Below, in pieces: positions 36,201 to 45,624 of a DNA stretch of 64,000 nucleotides. A program made the position numbers and the translations under genes. The notes under the pieces were generated by a model, which saw only the letters and a list, made by a program, of their open reading frames with translations, did no database searches and had not been told where the DNA came from. Source of the stretch: Blastobasis lacticolella (taxonomy: Eukaryota; Arthropoda; Insecta; Lepidoptera; Blastobasidae); the NCBI GenBank assembly GCA_905147135.1, contig LR990051.1, forward strand, positions 17,947,115 through 18,011,114, written 5' to 3'. Position 1 is the stretch's first letter; each line of letters starts with the position of its first letter.

Positions 36201-39200
36201 ACAATTATTTTAAATAATATGTAATGTTTTATAAAAAAAAAAAAAACAATAATTATACTAACACGCACATTCAATTTTATCAATGTTTGCCGCAAAATTT
36301 AAATATTTTCTTGCTGTTATTTTTAGGTTTTCATGAAGCTGTGGGCGATACGATTGCTCTATCTGTGTCATCACCGAAGCATTTACGCCGCGTCGGTCTG
36401 ATGAAGAGTGCAGCTGAGGATGAGCAAACTGAGATCAACCAACTTTATAAAATGGTGGGACATTTTTTATACGTCTCTATGACAATTGAGGAACAAAATC
36501 AATTTTTTTTCAAGAATTTGAAGTCATTTGAGTCAAGTCGAAGCTTTTTTTTATAACAAGCTTACAGCCTGCTAGATGGTAAGCAGTTACCGCAGCCTAT
36601 TGACGTTTGCAATACCAAGGACCCCGTAAAAGCGTTTTCATCCCTTTCTTCAAGAACTGCCATGTTGTACTGTCCAGGGTAAACCTCTCCAGGTAGTTGA
36701 GGTAGTACTTGACATAGGCTTGTCATTTTAAGAAATAATATTTAATCAATCAACAGATTTTGAATATCATTCAGTCACTGGTGACGCCATTAGTTCTCAG
36801 TTTACCTCCCTGTTTTTTTTTTTTTAATTAAAATATACTGTACTAACTTAATCCTTTCCACCACTTCCAGGGCATAGACAAGATAGTGTTCCTGCCCTTT
36901 GCATACACCCTGGACTTGTTCCGGTACGGCGTATTCCGAGGAACTACGACCCCGGAAGACTACAACTGCCACTACTGGCGGTTGAGGGAGAGCCTCCAGG
37001 GCTTGGAGCCTCCAGTCAATAGGACTGAGGAGGACTTTGATGCCGCCGCCAAGTACCACGTCTCGGCTGATGTGGAATACGCAAGGTAATTGTATGATAA
37101 GATTGGCACTCAAGCATGTATCTATGTACCTATAGTAGGGCTTGGATTGGTGATAGCGGTCATTGCCCCTAGCTCACAGAGTACAGATAGTGTGATGATC
37201 CACCCGTGTATTTTTCAGGCTTTACAGTATTATGCCACCAGTATCCGCAGGCAGGTATAGGATTTATATTATCATTACCATCATCATCATTTTGGCGTTA
37301 AGTCCCGGTTTCACTGTCGCGCGGCACCCGGGGTCCCGGGGTCCCGGGGTCCGCCTTTCTGTTTCTATTGGCCCACTTAAAACGTTCTTGGGCAACCTTG
37401 GTGGACGACATGTTTGTTTCGTCGTCATATCGTCAGCCTGTAACAAATAATCCTTAGTTGGACTCGACCCTCCTCCACATCTCCACACTTATCTGTAAAC
37501 ACTCCACTCTTATGAAATCACATATCATATCACTAATTCTATAATCGCAACGTTCGCCATCTACAGGCTGTTCACCCTCATACCTTGGATCCAAATTGGT
37601 CGCGAGCTGTGCGGTTCCATTAGAACTTTCTCTCACATATACTAAAGAGCTCCCTAGAGAGGTATTCCCTAGAGAGTACAAAATGGATTTCTTCAAGAAA
37701 AGGGTGAAAAGGTTTTACGGAGTCAGAAGCACGTGAGTGATTGATATAAAAAATAACTTTGTCCATTTCAGATACTACGTGTCCTTCATAGTGCAGTTCC
37801 AGTTCCATCGGGCTTTATGTCAACTCGCTGACGAGTACATTCCCGAGGATCCCACCAAGAAATTGGTGGACTGTGACATCTACCAGAGCGTCACTGCTGG
37901 CAACGCCTTGGCGTGAGTGACATTCTATTGTCGATACCGTGGTAGACTTAGGCAATGCAGTCAATGTCTGAGCATGGTTTAATACTTATCTCACTAGTAA
38001 TATACGATATGTGATCAAAGATGGAGCGTATCTGCCGTTTTTGTATACTAGAGAGAGGCATTCGAGCAAGCAGGCTACCTCATGGAAAGTGATCACCGCC
38101 GTCCATAAATTCTCAAAACACCAATACAACAATTGCATCCCCAGCAACATAGGTTTGGCCAGAACTTCGAGGAACCTAATTTAGACAAATTGCTCCCAGC
38201 CTGTGTGTTTCCTTTGGACTATGACATGGGAACGTTCAAGAGCTACATTAGAGGTCTCTTCAGAGGTGGGCAACGCATTGGTTACTCCCCTGGTGTTGCT
38301 GATGTCCATAGTCGGCGATGACCACTTTCCATCAGGTGGCCCGCTTGCCTGTTTGTCTGCCATATAACATAAAAAAAATTGGGTTCCTCGAAATCCTGGT
38401 CAGAGGCTATTGAACTCCATACTGTCTAGCAGTGTCCTGACTGCCTGTTGCAGTACCTAATGCAAGTAGACTAAACGCAAGCATTATTACTTGGCAACGA
38501 AAGTAGATAAGGCGGTTATACCTATCCGTGTACTCCTCAGGCTTGAGGCTTATTGAATCTTTGTCTTCTCAGCAACATGCTGAAGATGGGCTCTTCGAAG
38601 CCCTGGCCTGATGCGATGGAGGTCCTCACCGGGCAGCGGGCGATGCGCGCCGATGGACTGCTCGAGTACTTCAAGCCACTCCATGATTGGCTCAAGCAGG
38701 AGAATCAGCGCACCGGCGAGTACATCGGATGGGAGTCCAGTCGTACACGTGAGTATTTTTTCGTTACATTGCATATGGCAAGTGTTCGAGCGTCTACTCA
38801 TTTAGTGATTAGTGACAAAGCGGACGAACATGGTACGGTCGAACAAATAAAAGGCTACACAGGCGCTGTATCAGTACGCGTTATTTCTCTTTTGTCCCAT
38901 GTGTAGCATTTACCTAGTTCGACTGTATATATCTGCAGAAAGAGGATTCAAAAATCCAGGAGATGGCCACCAAATTAGACAATTACAGTGGTTATGGAGA
39001 GGTATTTGACGACTTATGGCCGTCCTATTTGGACACGTTGTATGAAACTAAATGTAGATAATGGCTTAAGGTGTAAGTAGACTCCTATGCCTCTATGTCC
39101 AATTTCTTTGAGCCCGACAGTATTTTGACAACAGAACTTAAGCCTCAGTAGCGCTATCTGATATCGCGAAAGCTCTCCTTGGGGAGTTTCTTCGTCGTAG

Positions 39201-39837
39201 TTTAGCAGGGAGATCTACCTAAGAGAAGCGTTGTCGACTTACTAAATAGTGTAAGGTAGGTCTCTACAAAGTAAATATTGTTTATGGGACTCTTTATTAC
39301 AAGCCATTTCAATATATATCGAAACAAATTCCATACCGAAGCCAACTGTTCCTGCGGTGATGTCCAAACTATGTTACACCTCTTATCGTAGGAGGATCTT
39401 ATGACTGCCACCGACAGTGCTATCAATGTGGTTAAGTTTTGAGCCACTACATTCTAGTGTTTGTCATGGACACGCTAAAAAGAAATAAATTCGAAGTAAT
39501 ATTTGATACAAAAAACTATGAAGCTGTAAAAAAGTAACAATCATAGGTGTACGACCAACACCAACACTCTGATGAAGATTATGAATATTATGATTATCAT
39601 ATCAGTAAAGACTGCTGGGTCTCCCCCAGGAATCTCCATGTAGATCGGTCCTGAGCCATCGACATCCAGCTGGTACGGAGATCATAGGAACTCATATTTT
39701 TATCTAGCAATGTAATGATGTTAATTTACCTGCAATAAAGAACCTTATTTCCACCAGAATACTGCACGGCCGAGCAGCTGGCGGCGCTCGAGGCGAAGGC
39801 GGCGCCGAGTCCGTCGCCGACGCCAGCGCAGTCGTGA
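30077..39837 (+). CDS. Ance: ACE gene 1: secreted angiotensin-converting enzyme homologue (M2 peptidase), spliced
   Basis: This is a zinc dipeptidyl carboxypeptidase of family M2 that trims C-terminal dipeptides from extracellular peptides. Eleven coding positions join to 1944 nt (647 residues): 30077-30295, 31265-31520, 32338-32481, 33697-33888, 34557-34824, 35598-35722 or 35759-35883, 36327-36454, 36871-37085, 37772-37912, 38573-38748, 39758-39837. Residues 1-24 form a signal peptide. Visible landmarks are CHASAWDF (346-353), HEMGH zinc motif (377-381), FHEAVGD with third zinc ligand Glu405, and the substrate-binding Lys505, His507, Tyr514 and Tyr517. Arg483 and Arg516 match chloride-linked arginines of human ACE. 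Cys144/152, 346/364 and 532/550 fit the family disulfides. There is no C-terminal membrane anchor; the tail is Pro/Ala/Ser-rich. The length fits single-domain insect ACEs. The symbol is at family level; orthology to a named fly gene is not shown. Confidence 0.95.
31265..31520 (+). CDS. Ance: ACE gene 1 exon 2
   Basis: Residues 74-158 plus the first base of codon 159. Acceptor tctttcag|ATACAA, donor CCTG|gtaagg, phase 1. It is 256 bp, the same as gene 2 exon 2. It contains a helical N-terminal lid region and the Cys144/Cys152 pair. Confidence 0.92.
32338..32481 (+). CDS. Ance: ACE gene 1 exon 3
   Basis: Residues 159-206. Acceptor gattccag|ACCTTA, donor AACA|gtaagg, phase 1, 144 bp as in gene 2. 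It holds the 'WLEWHRAAG' segment and a glycosylation sequon NFT (Asn191). His181 lies near the position of Arg186 of human testis ACE, one of the chloride-I ligands, so that site is probably not conserved. Confidence 0.92.
32692..32832 (-). mobile_element. RTE-type LINE 3' end in intron 3
   Basis: 'tatcagccgaaagacgccca' to 'ttccagtacgtggtcgcg' is the - strand RTE end, with an internal deletion compared with 58617-58850. Confidence 0.7.
33132..33400 (+). repeat. Dispersed repeat family N, near complete, in intron 3
   Basis: It starts 'gtgtggtatctggcagagta' and ends 'gttatgggctgtgatgatga'. It is the best + strand copy of the family in the window. Confidence 0.7.
33697..33888 (+). CDS. Ance: ACE gene 1 exon 4
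   Basis: Residues 207-270. Acceptor atttcag|ACTACA, donor TTAG|gtaaga, phase 1, 192 bp as in gene 2. It contains the family-typical '[19 protein letters not shown]' and the start of '[16 protein letters not shown]'. Confidence 0.92.
34557..34824 (+). CDS. Ance: ACE gene 1 exon 5
   Basis: Residues 271-359 plus two bases of codon 360. Acceptor ttttag|GTAACA, donor TTCAG|gtaaaa, phase 2, 268 bp. It carries Gln276 in NMWAQTW, which matches the substrate-binding Gln281 of human testis ACE, and CHASAWDF (346-353) with the peptide-backbone-binding His347/Ala348. In gene 2 the same segment is split by an extra intron at the Gln303/Asn304 equivalent. Confidence 0.92.
34885..35330 (+). mobile_element. 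Decayed RTE-like LINE 3' end in intron 5
   Basis: It is a diverged relative of the 39965-40250 element, with 'cgatggccgaagggatgaaa', 'gacatggacgggcgacctcg' and a terminal 'gatgatgatgattattatt'. A 34-bp segment ('gcttgggggaggccaatgtt' on) is directly duplicated at about 35202 and 35250. It ends about 270 bp before exon 6a. Confidence 0.55.
35598..35722 (+). CDS. Ance: ACE gene 1 exon 6a: zinc-site exon, version a
   Basis: Encodes the rest of Arg360, residues 361-401 and the first base of codon 402. Acceptor ttttaaag|GATCAA, donor CCAG|gtaaat. It carries Cys364, HHEMGH (376-381), '[14 protein letters not shown]' and RDGANP. It is intact, with no stop and the phases needed by exons 5 and 7. It is closer to the single exon 6 of gene 2 (30 of 41 whole codons give the same residue, by my count) than exon 6b is (25 of 41). 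It is predicted to be used instead of exon 6b. Confidence 0.92.
35759..35883 (+). CDS. Ance: ACE gene 1 exon 6b: zinc-site exon, version b (mutually exclusive)
   Basis: It has the same length (125 bp), phases and boundary codons as exon 6a: acceptor gtttaaag|GATCAA, donor CCAG|gtgaag. It encodes Cys364, HHEMGH, '[14 protein letters not shown]' and REGANP. Of 41 whole codons, 29 give the same residue as 6a by my count; all zinc ligands and the catalytic Glu are kept. Changes cluster just before the zinc helix (Tyr371His, Gln373Arg, Thr375Val relative to 6a) and at 385 (Phe to Tyr) and 397 (Asp to Glu). Splicing 6a to 6b would shift the frame. Confidence 0.92.
36327..36454 (+). CDS. Ance: ACE gene 1 exon 7 (third zinc ligand)
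   Basis: Residues 402-444. Acceptor atttttag|GTTTTC. It contains '[15 protein letters not shown]' with Glu405, the third zinc ligand, and 'PKHLRRVGL'. It ends AAAATG|gtggga, phase 0, a weak donor; the matching exon in gene 2 ends at the same codon. Confidence 0.9.
36871..37085 (+). CDS. Ance: ACE gene 1 exon 8
   Basis: Residues 445-515 plus two bases of codon 516. Acceptor cttccag|GGCATA, donor GCAAG|gtaatt, phase 2, 215 bp as in gene 2. It contains '[19 protein letters not shown]', 'NCHYWRLRE' (Arg483) and '[15 protein letters not shown]' with Lys505, His507 and Tyr514, which match C-terminal carboxylate binders of human ACE. By my count 53 of 72 residues, including split Arg516, equal those of gene 2. 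Confidence 0.93.
37560..37735 (+). mobile_element. CR1-like LINE 3' fragment in intron 8
   Basis: It reads, after frameshifts, as [19 protein letters not shown], then KRFYGVRST and a stop. This is the usual C-terminus of a CR1/Jockey-like reverse transcriptase. It ends only about 35 bp before exon 9. Confidence 0.65.
37772..37912 (+). CDS. Ance: ACE gene 1 exon 9
   Basis: Residues 516-562 plus two bases of codon 563. Acceptor catttcag|ATACTA, donor TTGGC|gtgagt, phase 2, 141 bp as in gene 2. It contains '[17 protein letters not shown]' (Arg516, Tyr517, Cys532) and CDIYQ (Cys550). Confidence 0.93.
38150..38375 (+). mobile_element. CR1/Jockey-like LINE 3' end in intron 9
   Basis: The + frame reads [20 protein letters not shown], then the tail 'tggcccgcttgcctgtttgt'. 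It is a 5'-truncated copy related to 5680-5920 and 57755-57960. Confidence 0.7.
38573..38748 (+). CDS. Ance: ACE gene 1 exon 10
   Basis: Residues 563-621 plus one base of codon 622. Acceptor cttctcag|CAACAT, donor ACAC|gtgagt, phase 1, 176 bp as in gene 2. It contains '[20 protein letters not shown]', '[11 protein letters not shown]' and 'GEYIGWE', typical of the M2 C-terminal lobe. Confidence 0.93.
39758..39837 (+). CDS. Ance: ACE gene 1 exon 11 (C-terminus)
   Basis: Residues 622-647 and the TGA stop (39835-39837). Acceptor ttccaccag|AATACT. It encodes [15 protein letters not shown] and a Pro-Ser-rich end ([10 protein letters not shown]). It is locally GC-rich. Cys624 is shared with gene 2 and could pair with Cys477 (inference). 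There is no hydrophobic anchor, so the enzyme is soluble. Confidence 0.9.
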
Positions 39838-39900
39838 CCCGCGCGTGTACTTACTATAACTTAGTCTAATTTATAATAGTAGGCGAGCGTCAGTATTCGT

Positions 39901-39906
39901 AATAAA
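39901..39906 (+). promoter_or_regulatory. Polyadenylation signal of ACE gene 1
   Basis: AATAAA lies 64 bp after the stop codon and is followed by T-rich DNA. It is the first such hexamer downstream of the stop. Confidence 0.65.
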
Positions 39907-39964
39907 TGATTTTTAAGATTCGTCTGGTGTTTGATTTTTATACCACTGTATATCGTGAAATCAG

Positions 39965-40250
39965 AAATGAGGAGGTCAGCAAGCGAACCAAGGTCATCAA
40001 TATAGCCCGAAGGATTGTCAGGGCTAAGTTGCTGCGTGCAGGATGGCCGATGGGGTAGTAAAGTTCTCAAGTGGCGACCACGTACCGGACGGCGCAGCGT
40101 GGGTAGGCCTCCCACAAGGTGGACCGACGACCTGATAAAGATCGCAGGTACCATATTAGCATGCGGAAGGCACAGAACCGACCTTTGTGGAGATCTTTGA
40201 GCGATGCTTATGACCAGAAGTGGGTATCTTTCGGCTGATATGATGATGAT
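39965..40250 (+). mobile_element. RTE-type LINE 3' end
   Basis: It reads as [20 protein letters not shown], then LIKIAGT and a stop-containing remainder, ending in 'ggctgatatgatgatgatgg'. This is the C-terminus of an RTE reverse transcriptase with a GAT-rich tail, lying just downstream of ACE gene 1. Confidence 0.8.
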
Positions 40251-40489
40251 GGATAATGATGATAATGGTAATGGTAATGGATGATGGTGATATATCGTGG
40301 CAAGGTATAATAGGCATTTGACCGCAATCCATAGAATGTGTATGTGCTCTATGCCGCCATCTCACCATGGTATGCGACAATGCGGCCAAAGATGAAGCAC
40401 TTTCCTAGGAACTTCCTATTCACTATTGCAGTATTAACGTTCAGGGCTTTGGCCTTGAAAAGTCCAGATTTATATTACGGAACACATTA

Positions 40490-40745
40490 GGAGGCAAACT
40501 AGCATCGCTAACCGATGCTCTTACGGTGAGGGAAAACATCGTGATGAAACCTGCAAATTCAGGCAACTGAATTTGTAACCATGATACAATCTGGTCAGGT
40601 TCCCCTGGCAGCAGGGTCACGGAGGTCAGATGGTAGTCGCTCCACTGTAATTACCTGATTGCCAAATCCGGGATCATGGTCAAGGCGGACCCGGGGCCCT
40701 CGTTCTTCAGAGTACAACCGGGACATTAACGCCAAGATGATTTTT
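40490..40745 (+). repeat. tRNA-derived SINE family B
   Basis: 'ggtgagggaaaacatcgtga', 'tggtcaggttcccctggcag' and 'gacattaacgccaagatgat' appear in the order seen at 8205-8560. The tRNA-like head is decayed. Confidence 0.7.
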
Positions 40746-41084
40746 TTTATATGTTCTCTGGGTTTACCTCTGGTATATTTCACCTAATGCCAGGGAGCAC
40801 CTCTCTGATAATACCTTTCATGTAGACCTAATGATGTGCTCTCTACATAACATACATAGAAACTAACTATCAATAGGTAACAAACCATATCTCAAGCTGT
40901 CCCTTATCTTAACAGACTTTTTCTTACAAAACATTCCAAAGTCGAGGCCAAACTTGAAAATGCATTAAAATATGAAATCTATTTAATTTGGTACTTTTCA
41001 AACCAAACCCAAAATGAGTACGTGGTAAGTGATATTAAATGAAAAATCGAAGTATCCTTTTCAATTCCATCAGGTGGCCCGATG

Positions 41085-41300
41085 GAAAGTTGTCACTGAC
41101 GCCTAAGGATGCCAGGATAAATACCAGAGACGTGAGATCTCTAATATACCTCGGATCTAAAGGAAACACTGACTAGGAGATCATTCCACATTCGAATAGT
41201 ACGAGCAAGAAACGTTCTTGCGAATCGATGCGAATTATATTTTGTTGTTGAATTGTCTGCAGCTGGATTATTTCTTGAACTATGGAAAGATTTATCTACA
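41085..41300 (-). mobile_element. CR1-like LINE 3' fragment
   Basis: The - strand encodes 'FARTFLARTIRMWNDL' and a short tail, typical of the CR1/Jockey RT C-terminus. It is truncated. Confidence 0.65.
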
Positions 41301-41439
41301 GACTGTCTTGTCAATATTAAGATAATGATCAATGAAACCGTCATGATATTTTATGCACTCGAAGTGATAAAATAAATATTGATAGCTGTTTACTATACTC
41401 GAAATCGAGTACTGTCGAGTAGACTCGGGTGTTGAGTGG

Positions 41440-41484
41440 TGGTGCTGATTAGTAGTTTGCTGTGGCAAGTGGATCGTACTAAAA
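41440..41484 (+). promoter_or_regulatory. Candidate untranslated first exon of ACE gene 2
   Basis: A non-repeat stretch with 'ctgattagtagtttgctgtg' ends at ACTAAAA|GTGAGT (41484/41485), a good donor. Gene 2 needs an upstream noncoding exon because its ATG follows directly on an acceptor. This is only a guess from the donor and position. Confidence 0.2.
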
Positions 41485-41780
41485 GTGAGTTTTGGGTTTG
41501 ATTTTTCCTTTTTTAACTACCCCGAGCCGGTTCGACAACTGTGCCTTCAAACCTCAACAAGCCTACAGCCCTACACCTTAGTTTCTTTAATTCTACACAA
41601 TGACAAACGAGCAGTCAGCCCAACTGATAGTAAGTAGTAATTGTCGCCCATAACATCTACGGTTCTTGCATTTAGATTGCATGCAACAAATAAGCAGAAC
41701 CGCAGGGGCGTTGCCACTGTCAGGATTTAGAAGAAAAAGCTAAAGCCTGTTATTGCAGTGGCTACCTTATCAGGAACCGA

Positions 41781-41830
41781 AACACAACAATTTATTTACT
41801 TATTTAAATAAATAAATAAATTGTTGTGTT
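41781..41830. repeat. 50-bp near-perfect palindrome
   Basis: 'aacacaacaatttatttac' is mirrored by 'aataaataaattgttgtgtt' with an AT-only centre. It would extrude as a hairpin. It lies inside a decayed LINE tail (41600-41930) and may mark a break-repair event. Confidence 0.7.
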
Positions 41831-41965
41831 CCGGTATTCCGGATATTCCGGATATATCCAATGCAATGCAAGCGTTGTTGCTGGCGATGGTACTCCTCAG
41901 GCTTGACAGAGTCCTACCGTATGATAAAATAATATGTATTATTATTATTCTAAAGTAATATATAG

Positions 41966-42165
41966 TAAAGTTCTCGAGTGGCGACCACGTACCGGTAGAC
42001 GCAGCGTGGGTAGGCCTCCTGCAAGGTGGACCGACGACCTGGTAAGAATCGCAGGTACCAGCTGGATGCGGAAAGCACAGGACCGGTCTTTGTGGAGATC
42101 TCTGGGGGAGGTCTATGCCCAGCAGTGGGCGTTTTCTGGCTGATATGATTATGATGTGATGATGA
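41966..42165 (+). mobile_element. RTE-type LINE 3' end
   Basis: One open frame reads [20 protein letters not shown], then [20 protein letters not shown] and [15 protein letters not shown], and ends in 'ctgatatgattatgatgtga'. It is the clearest RTE C-terminus in the window. Confidence 0.85.
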
Positions 42166-42199
42166 TGATTATTATTCTTCCGACCGTTTTCTTGACCAT

Positions 42200-44230
42200 C
42201 TATCTAGGTACACCATACCTGATAAGATACCATCTGTCATATTTTATATGTGACATTATTAATTATGTATTTATGGGATCTACGTACCTGAAATAAATGA
42301 CATTTAATTTAATTTAATTTAATTATGGTCTGGCTTATTGCCATTTGCGATACCCGTAAGTCGATGGGATTGGTGCTATTCTACTCTGCCGGACAACACA
42401 CGGTCGATAGAGTTACTGTTAAGATTAGCCACAGAGGGATCTATCCGGGAGCCTTGGAGGTGAGTATGAGAAGGGAAGAAACATAAAGCTAAGAATTCTT
42501 ACTAATTCATCAATTTGTGACCTAGACGCGGTTTAAAATAAGAATCTTAACTGATTTTCCTGCAAATATCTTATCTTGGCGTTAATATTCCGGTTGTCTC
42601 CGGGGTCCGCCTAGTGGAGAATGTTCTGAGGAACCTACATGTCCCCATAAACATAGTACTAATTGCATTTTGTCCCAGATGCCTATGTTATTTTTATAAT
42701 CCTACGTCAATGGCAAAATTGGTTGCTGTTTGACCCATTTAGCCATTTCATCAACTGTCTGTTTAGCCGTTTGTGAATGTATTTAGATGTCACTGTTGTT
42801 CCTATTAGATAATAAATACGTAAATGAAGACAAACTAATTTAAGACAATTTACCTCATTTCTTGTATAACTAACATGTCTTTTAACGCTTGTAAATACAA
42901 TTATGTATATTTTGTTTCTTTCAAATGTGTTGTGCGATGTTCACTGAATGAGATAATGCGAGAGAGACGCACTCTAATGAAAAGTTGTAAGACAACAAAT
43001 TTTTTTTCGCTTTACAGCAAACAAACCGGCGCCACCATTGCATTGCCCACTTCTAATGAGACCTTAATTATACACATGTTATAGTTTCAAGGAAACTCTA
43101 TGGCTGTCTCTCATTCATAATGTGTGTCAAACGTTCTTTTGAACCGACGCGACGTCGCATGGACACTAACATGATGATGAGTACCCACTCGTCGGGTGAT
43201 ACGTGCCGTGGGCATCAGACATATCGCAAAGTTTCTCAGAACATTCCCCAATAGACAGGGATCAAAAGTCCCTTCAAACAGCCAGAAGTTCTAATTGGCT
43301 TGTTAGTATGGGATCGTCTACACTTCGTACGGCGCTGGTATTCCTAATAGCATTTCATAAGATTTTGAGAGTTCATTCGTTTCGAATGGAGTACTTACGG
43401 GCTTCGAAGGTACCTTGAGTATCACAATGGTTACCTGAACCGCTACGTACAATATTCTGGGTTCGATTCTCGGTCTAACAAGATCGAGAAATCCTTTTGA
43501 CCACCTGGTGGTAAGTGACGATGCGGCCGAAGATGGAGCATGCCTGTCTAGGAACAGCCTATTCAGTCTAGCCTCTAGGATGAATGCGTTGCCAGCTTTT
43601 AAAATTGAAGTAAATACATTTATTTCGTTCAATCAGCATAACATCATCCACACAACATGTATATTCCAGCAACCTTTTGTCTAAACAATTCATTTCGGAT
43701 TCTCAACAGTACACTGACGGTCCAACAGACCAAGTCATTTGCATAAGAAATGATTCTCATCTGGAGTGACGACTTTGGTTTTCACACAAAACTCGTGTTC
43801 TTGACCACTTATGATGTTCGCGTATTTGTTTTTGAAAAGTTGACTTGTGATACAGAATGCCTTGTGGATATTTCACGGAGACCACAAAACGGGCTGTATT
43901 TGTAAGTTTTTACCAATGCCTATGTGTTGAGAAAGCTTTGCACGACTTAAATGTAGTGATTCTCGTTGTAATTTCATCATGAACGTAATTAAATTTTCCT
44001 TTTGTATTCGTTTTAATTCGTATCAAGATGTGCTAATTAATTTTTATCTAAAGACTAAAGGTCTGCCCCGGATTCGTATGGGATTTCCCGGCTTTTCTTT
44101 ATTATAATCTATAAAATATATAAAAATCAATTGCAGTGTATTGTTCTCGTGAAAACTTGAAAACGACTGAACCGTTGGGTATAATTTTTTTTTAATGTTT
44201 ATAACTAATATAGGGAAAGGGGAATAAAAC
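42200..44230. other. Intergenic DNA, only repeat scraps
   Basis: A family N scrap lies at 42360-42415 and a SINE B scrap at 42570-42625. A LINE-tail-like block (- strand) lies at 43490-43630. No gene is recognised. Confidence 0.4.
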
Positions 44231-44233
44231 GGG

Positions 44234-44495
44234 TAAGTAGATGTAGGGTGGGTGTAGGGTAGGTGTAGGTTAGGTTAGGTGTAGGGTAGTTGTAGGAGTA
44301 AGGTAGGGTATGGTAGAGATAGGGTAGTAGTAGGGTAGGTCTAGGCTGGTGTAGAGTAGGTGTAGGTTAGTAGTAGGGTACGTGTAGGGCAGTTGTAGGG
44401 TAGGAGTAGGGTAGCAATAGGGTAGTGGTATGGTAGCAGTAGGGTAGTGATAGAGTAGGAGTAGGGTAGTGGTAGGGTAGGAGTAGGGTAGTGGG
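44234..44495. repeat. GTAGG-rich minisatellite
   Basis: About 260 bp are built from variants of 'gtagggtagtagtagggtag', period close to 12. A TTAGGTTAGG run sits near 44268. The - strand reads as a long chance ORF of Leu-Pro-Tyr-Thr repeats. It resembles degenerate relatives of the insect telomere word TTAGG but is not a clean telomeric tract. Confidence 0.8.
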
Positions 44496-45032
44496 ACCAC
44501 GTGCGCGTGAAGTTGCTTTGATATGACGTTGGGACCCCATAACCTTTCAATGTATATAAATATTACTATTATTACTATGATGCCTTGAGGAAAAAACATA
44601 CATACCTAAAGCGAAAAACTGAGCTTTCATTGTTAAGCATATCGTTGCAGCAAAGTATGAAGTAGCATAGCAAATCATTGTTGATTGATTTTATTCAGTG
44701 GCGGCCTTCTAAAAAACTGTTTCTGATTAAATTGCATCTTTGAACTGAAATTATAGATCATCGATCTTTTCGCTTGATCGATGTCCACCTTGACACTATA
44801 TGATTATTATAAATAGGTTTTTGTAGCACCTTTTTGCATAGGTTCTATTATTATTTAGGTAAAGTTTTAAATATTTTTGTTTAGTTCGATGTTTGGTATT
44901 GTGTAAGCCGTTACGAATAGATATTCAATCATAACTATACTTATATTGCGTGAAATATTAGGAGTGTTTGCAGTAAGTTGTATTTCATCATGAATCGTAT
45001 TTATTGTGGGCGACAGTTATCAGCTTATAACC

Positions 45033-45148
45033 CGTGTCACGAAAGAAGAGACTTGTCAAATGGCAGTGGAGAGGATTTCGCGCAGGTAATCGTATACAGC
45101 GCAAGTCGAACCACGTGACCCGCCATGTCTCTTCTTATTTGACACTAG
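45033..45148. repeat. Dispersed repeat pair with 12705-12830
   Basis: 'gtcacgaaagaagagacttg' to 'tatttgacactagc' is the second copy of the family. Confidence 0.5.
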
Positions 45149-45402
45149 CTATACCTACCACCATGAGCTGTTTGCTTGTTTGACACTTATTAGGTTAGGT
45201 GTGCCTCCTAATGCGAAACGAGGTTGATCAGGTCTTCCGCTGGAGACCCTGAGATTGGTTGAACAGTTTTGGGACCTGATTGAAACTCCGTGACGTAGAC
45301 GTATCACGAACCAAAATTGTGCGCTGCACCCGTTGTATGGTCGATCTATAGCCCTTATTTTTTTAAAACCTAAACGTAACAAGTGTTTTAATATTCAACC
45401 AG

Positions 45403-45624
45403 ATGATCCTCAAAATAGCAGGAGAATTGGCTCTGGTTGGGGCCATAGCCTCAGTCTTCATAGTAGCTGCTCAAGGCTGGGCAGCAGAGAGGGCTGCCGA
45501 AGAGGCCTCAGGAAGAGAGTACATGAGGACCCTGGATGACTTGACTTCCAAAATGAAGAATCGACAGAGTCTAGCTTCTTGGGGATATGAGACAAATATT
45601 ACCAAGTACAATGAGGATCAGTTG
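45403..45624 (+). CDS. Ance: ACE gene 2 exon 1 (signal peptide)
   Basis: Residues 1-74. The ATG is the first codon after the acceptor (attcaaccag|ATG). A hydrophobic run ends near VAAQG. It shares '[13 protein letters not shown]' with the gene 1 equivalent in frame, including the NIT sequon (Asn65). The donor is CAGTTG|gtaaga, phase 0. Confidence 0.92.

Noticed and set aside
44234..44495. True telomere sequence
   Set aside because: Clean TTAGG arrays are absent; only a few TTAGG words occur among GTAGG variants.
44270..44599. A 109-codon Leu-Pro-Tyr-Thr-rich protein on the - strand
   Set aside because: The frame is a by-product of the 12-bp minisatellite period.
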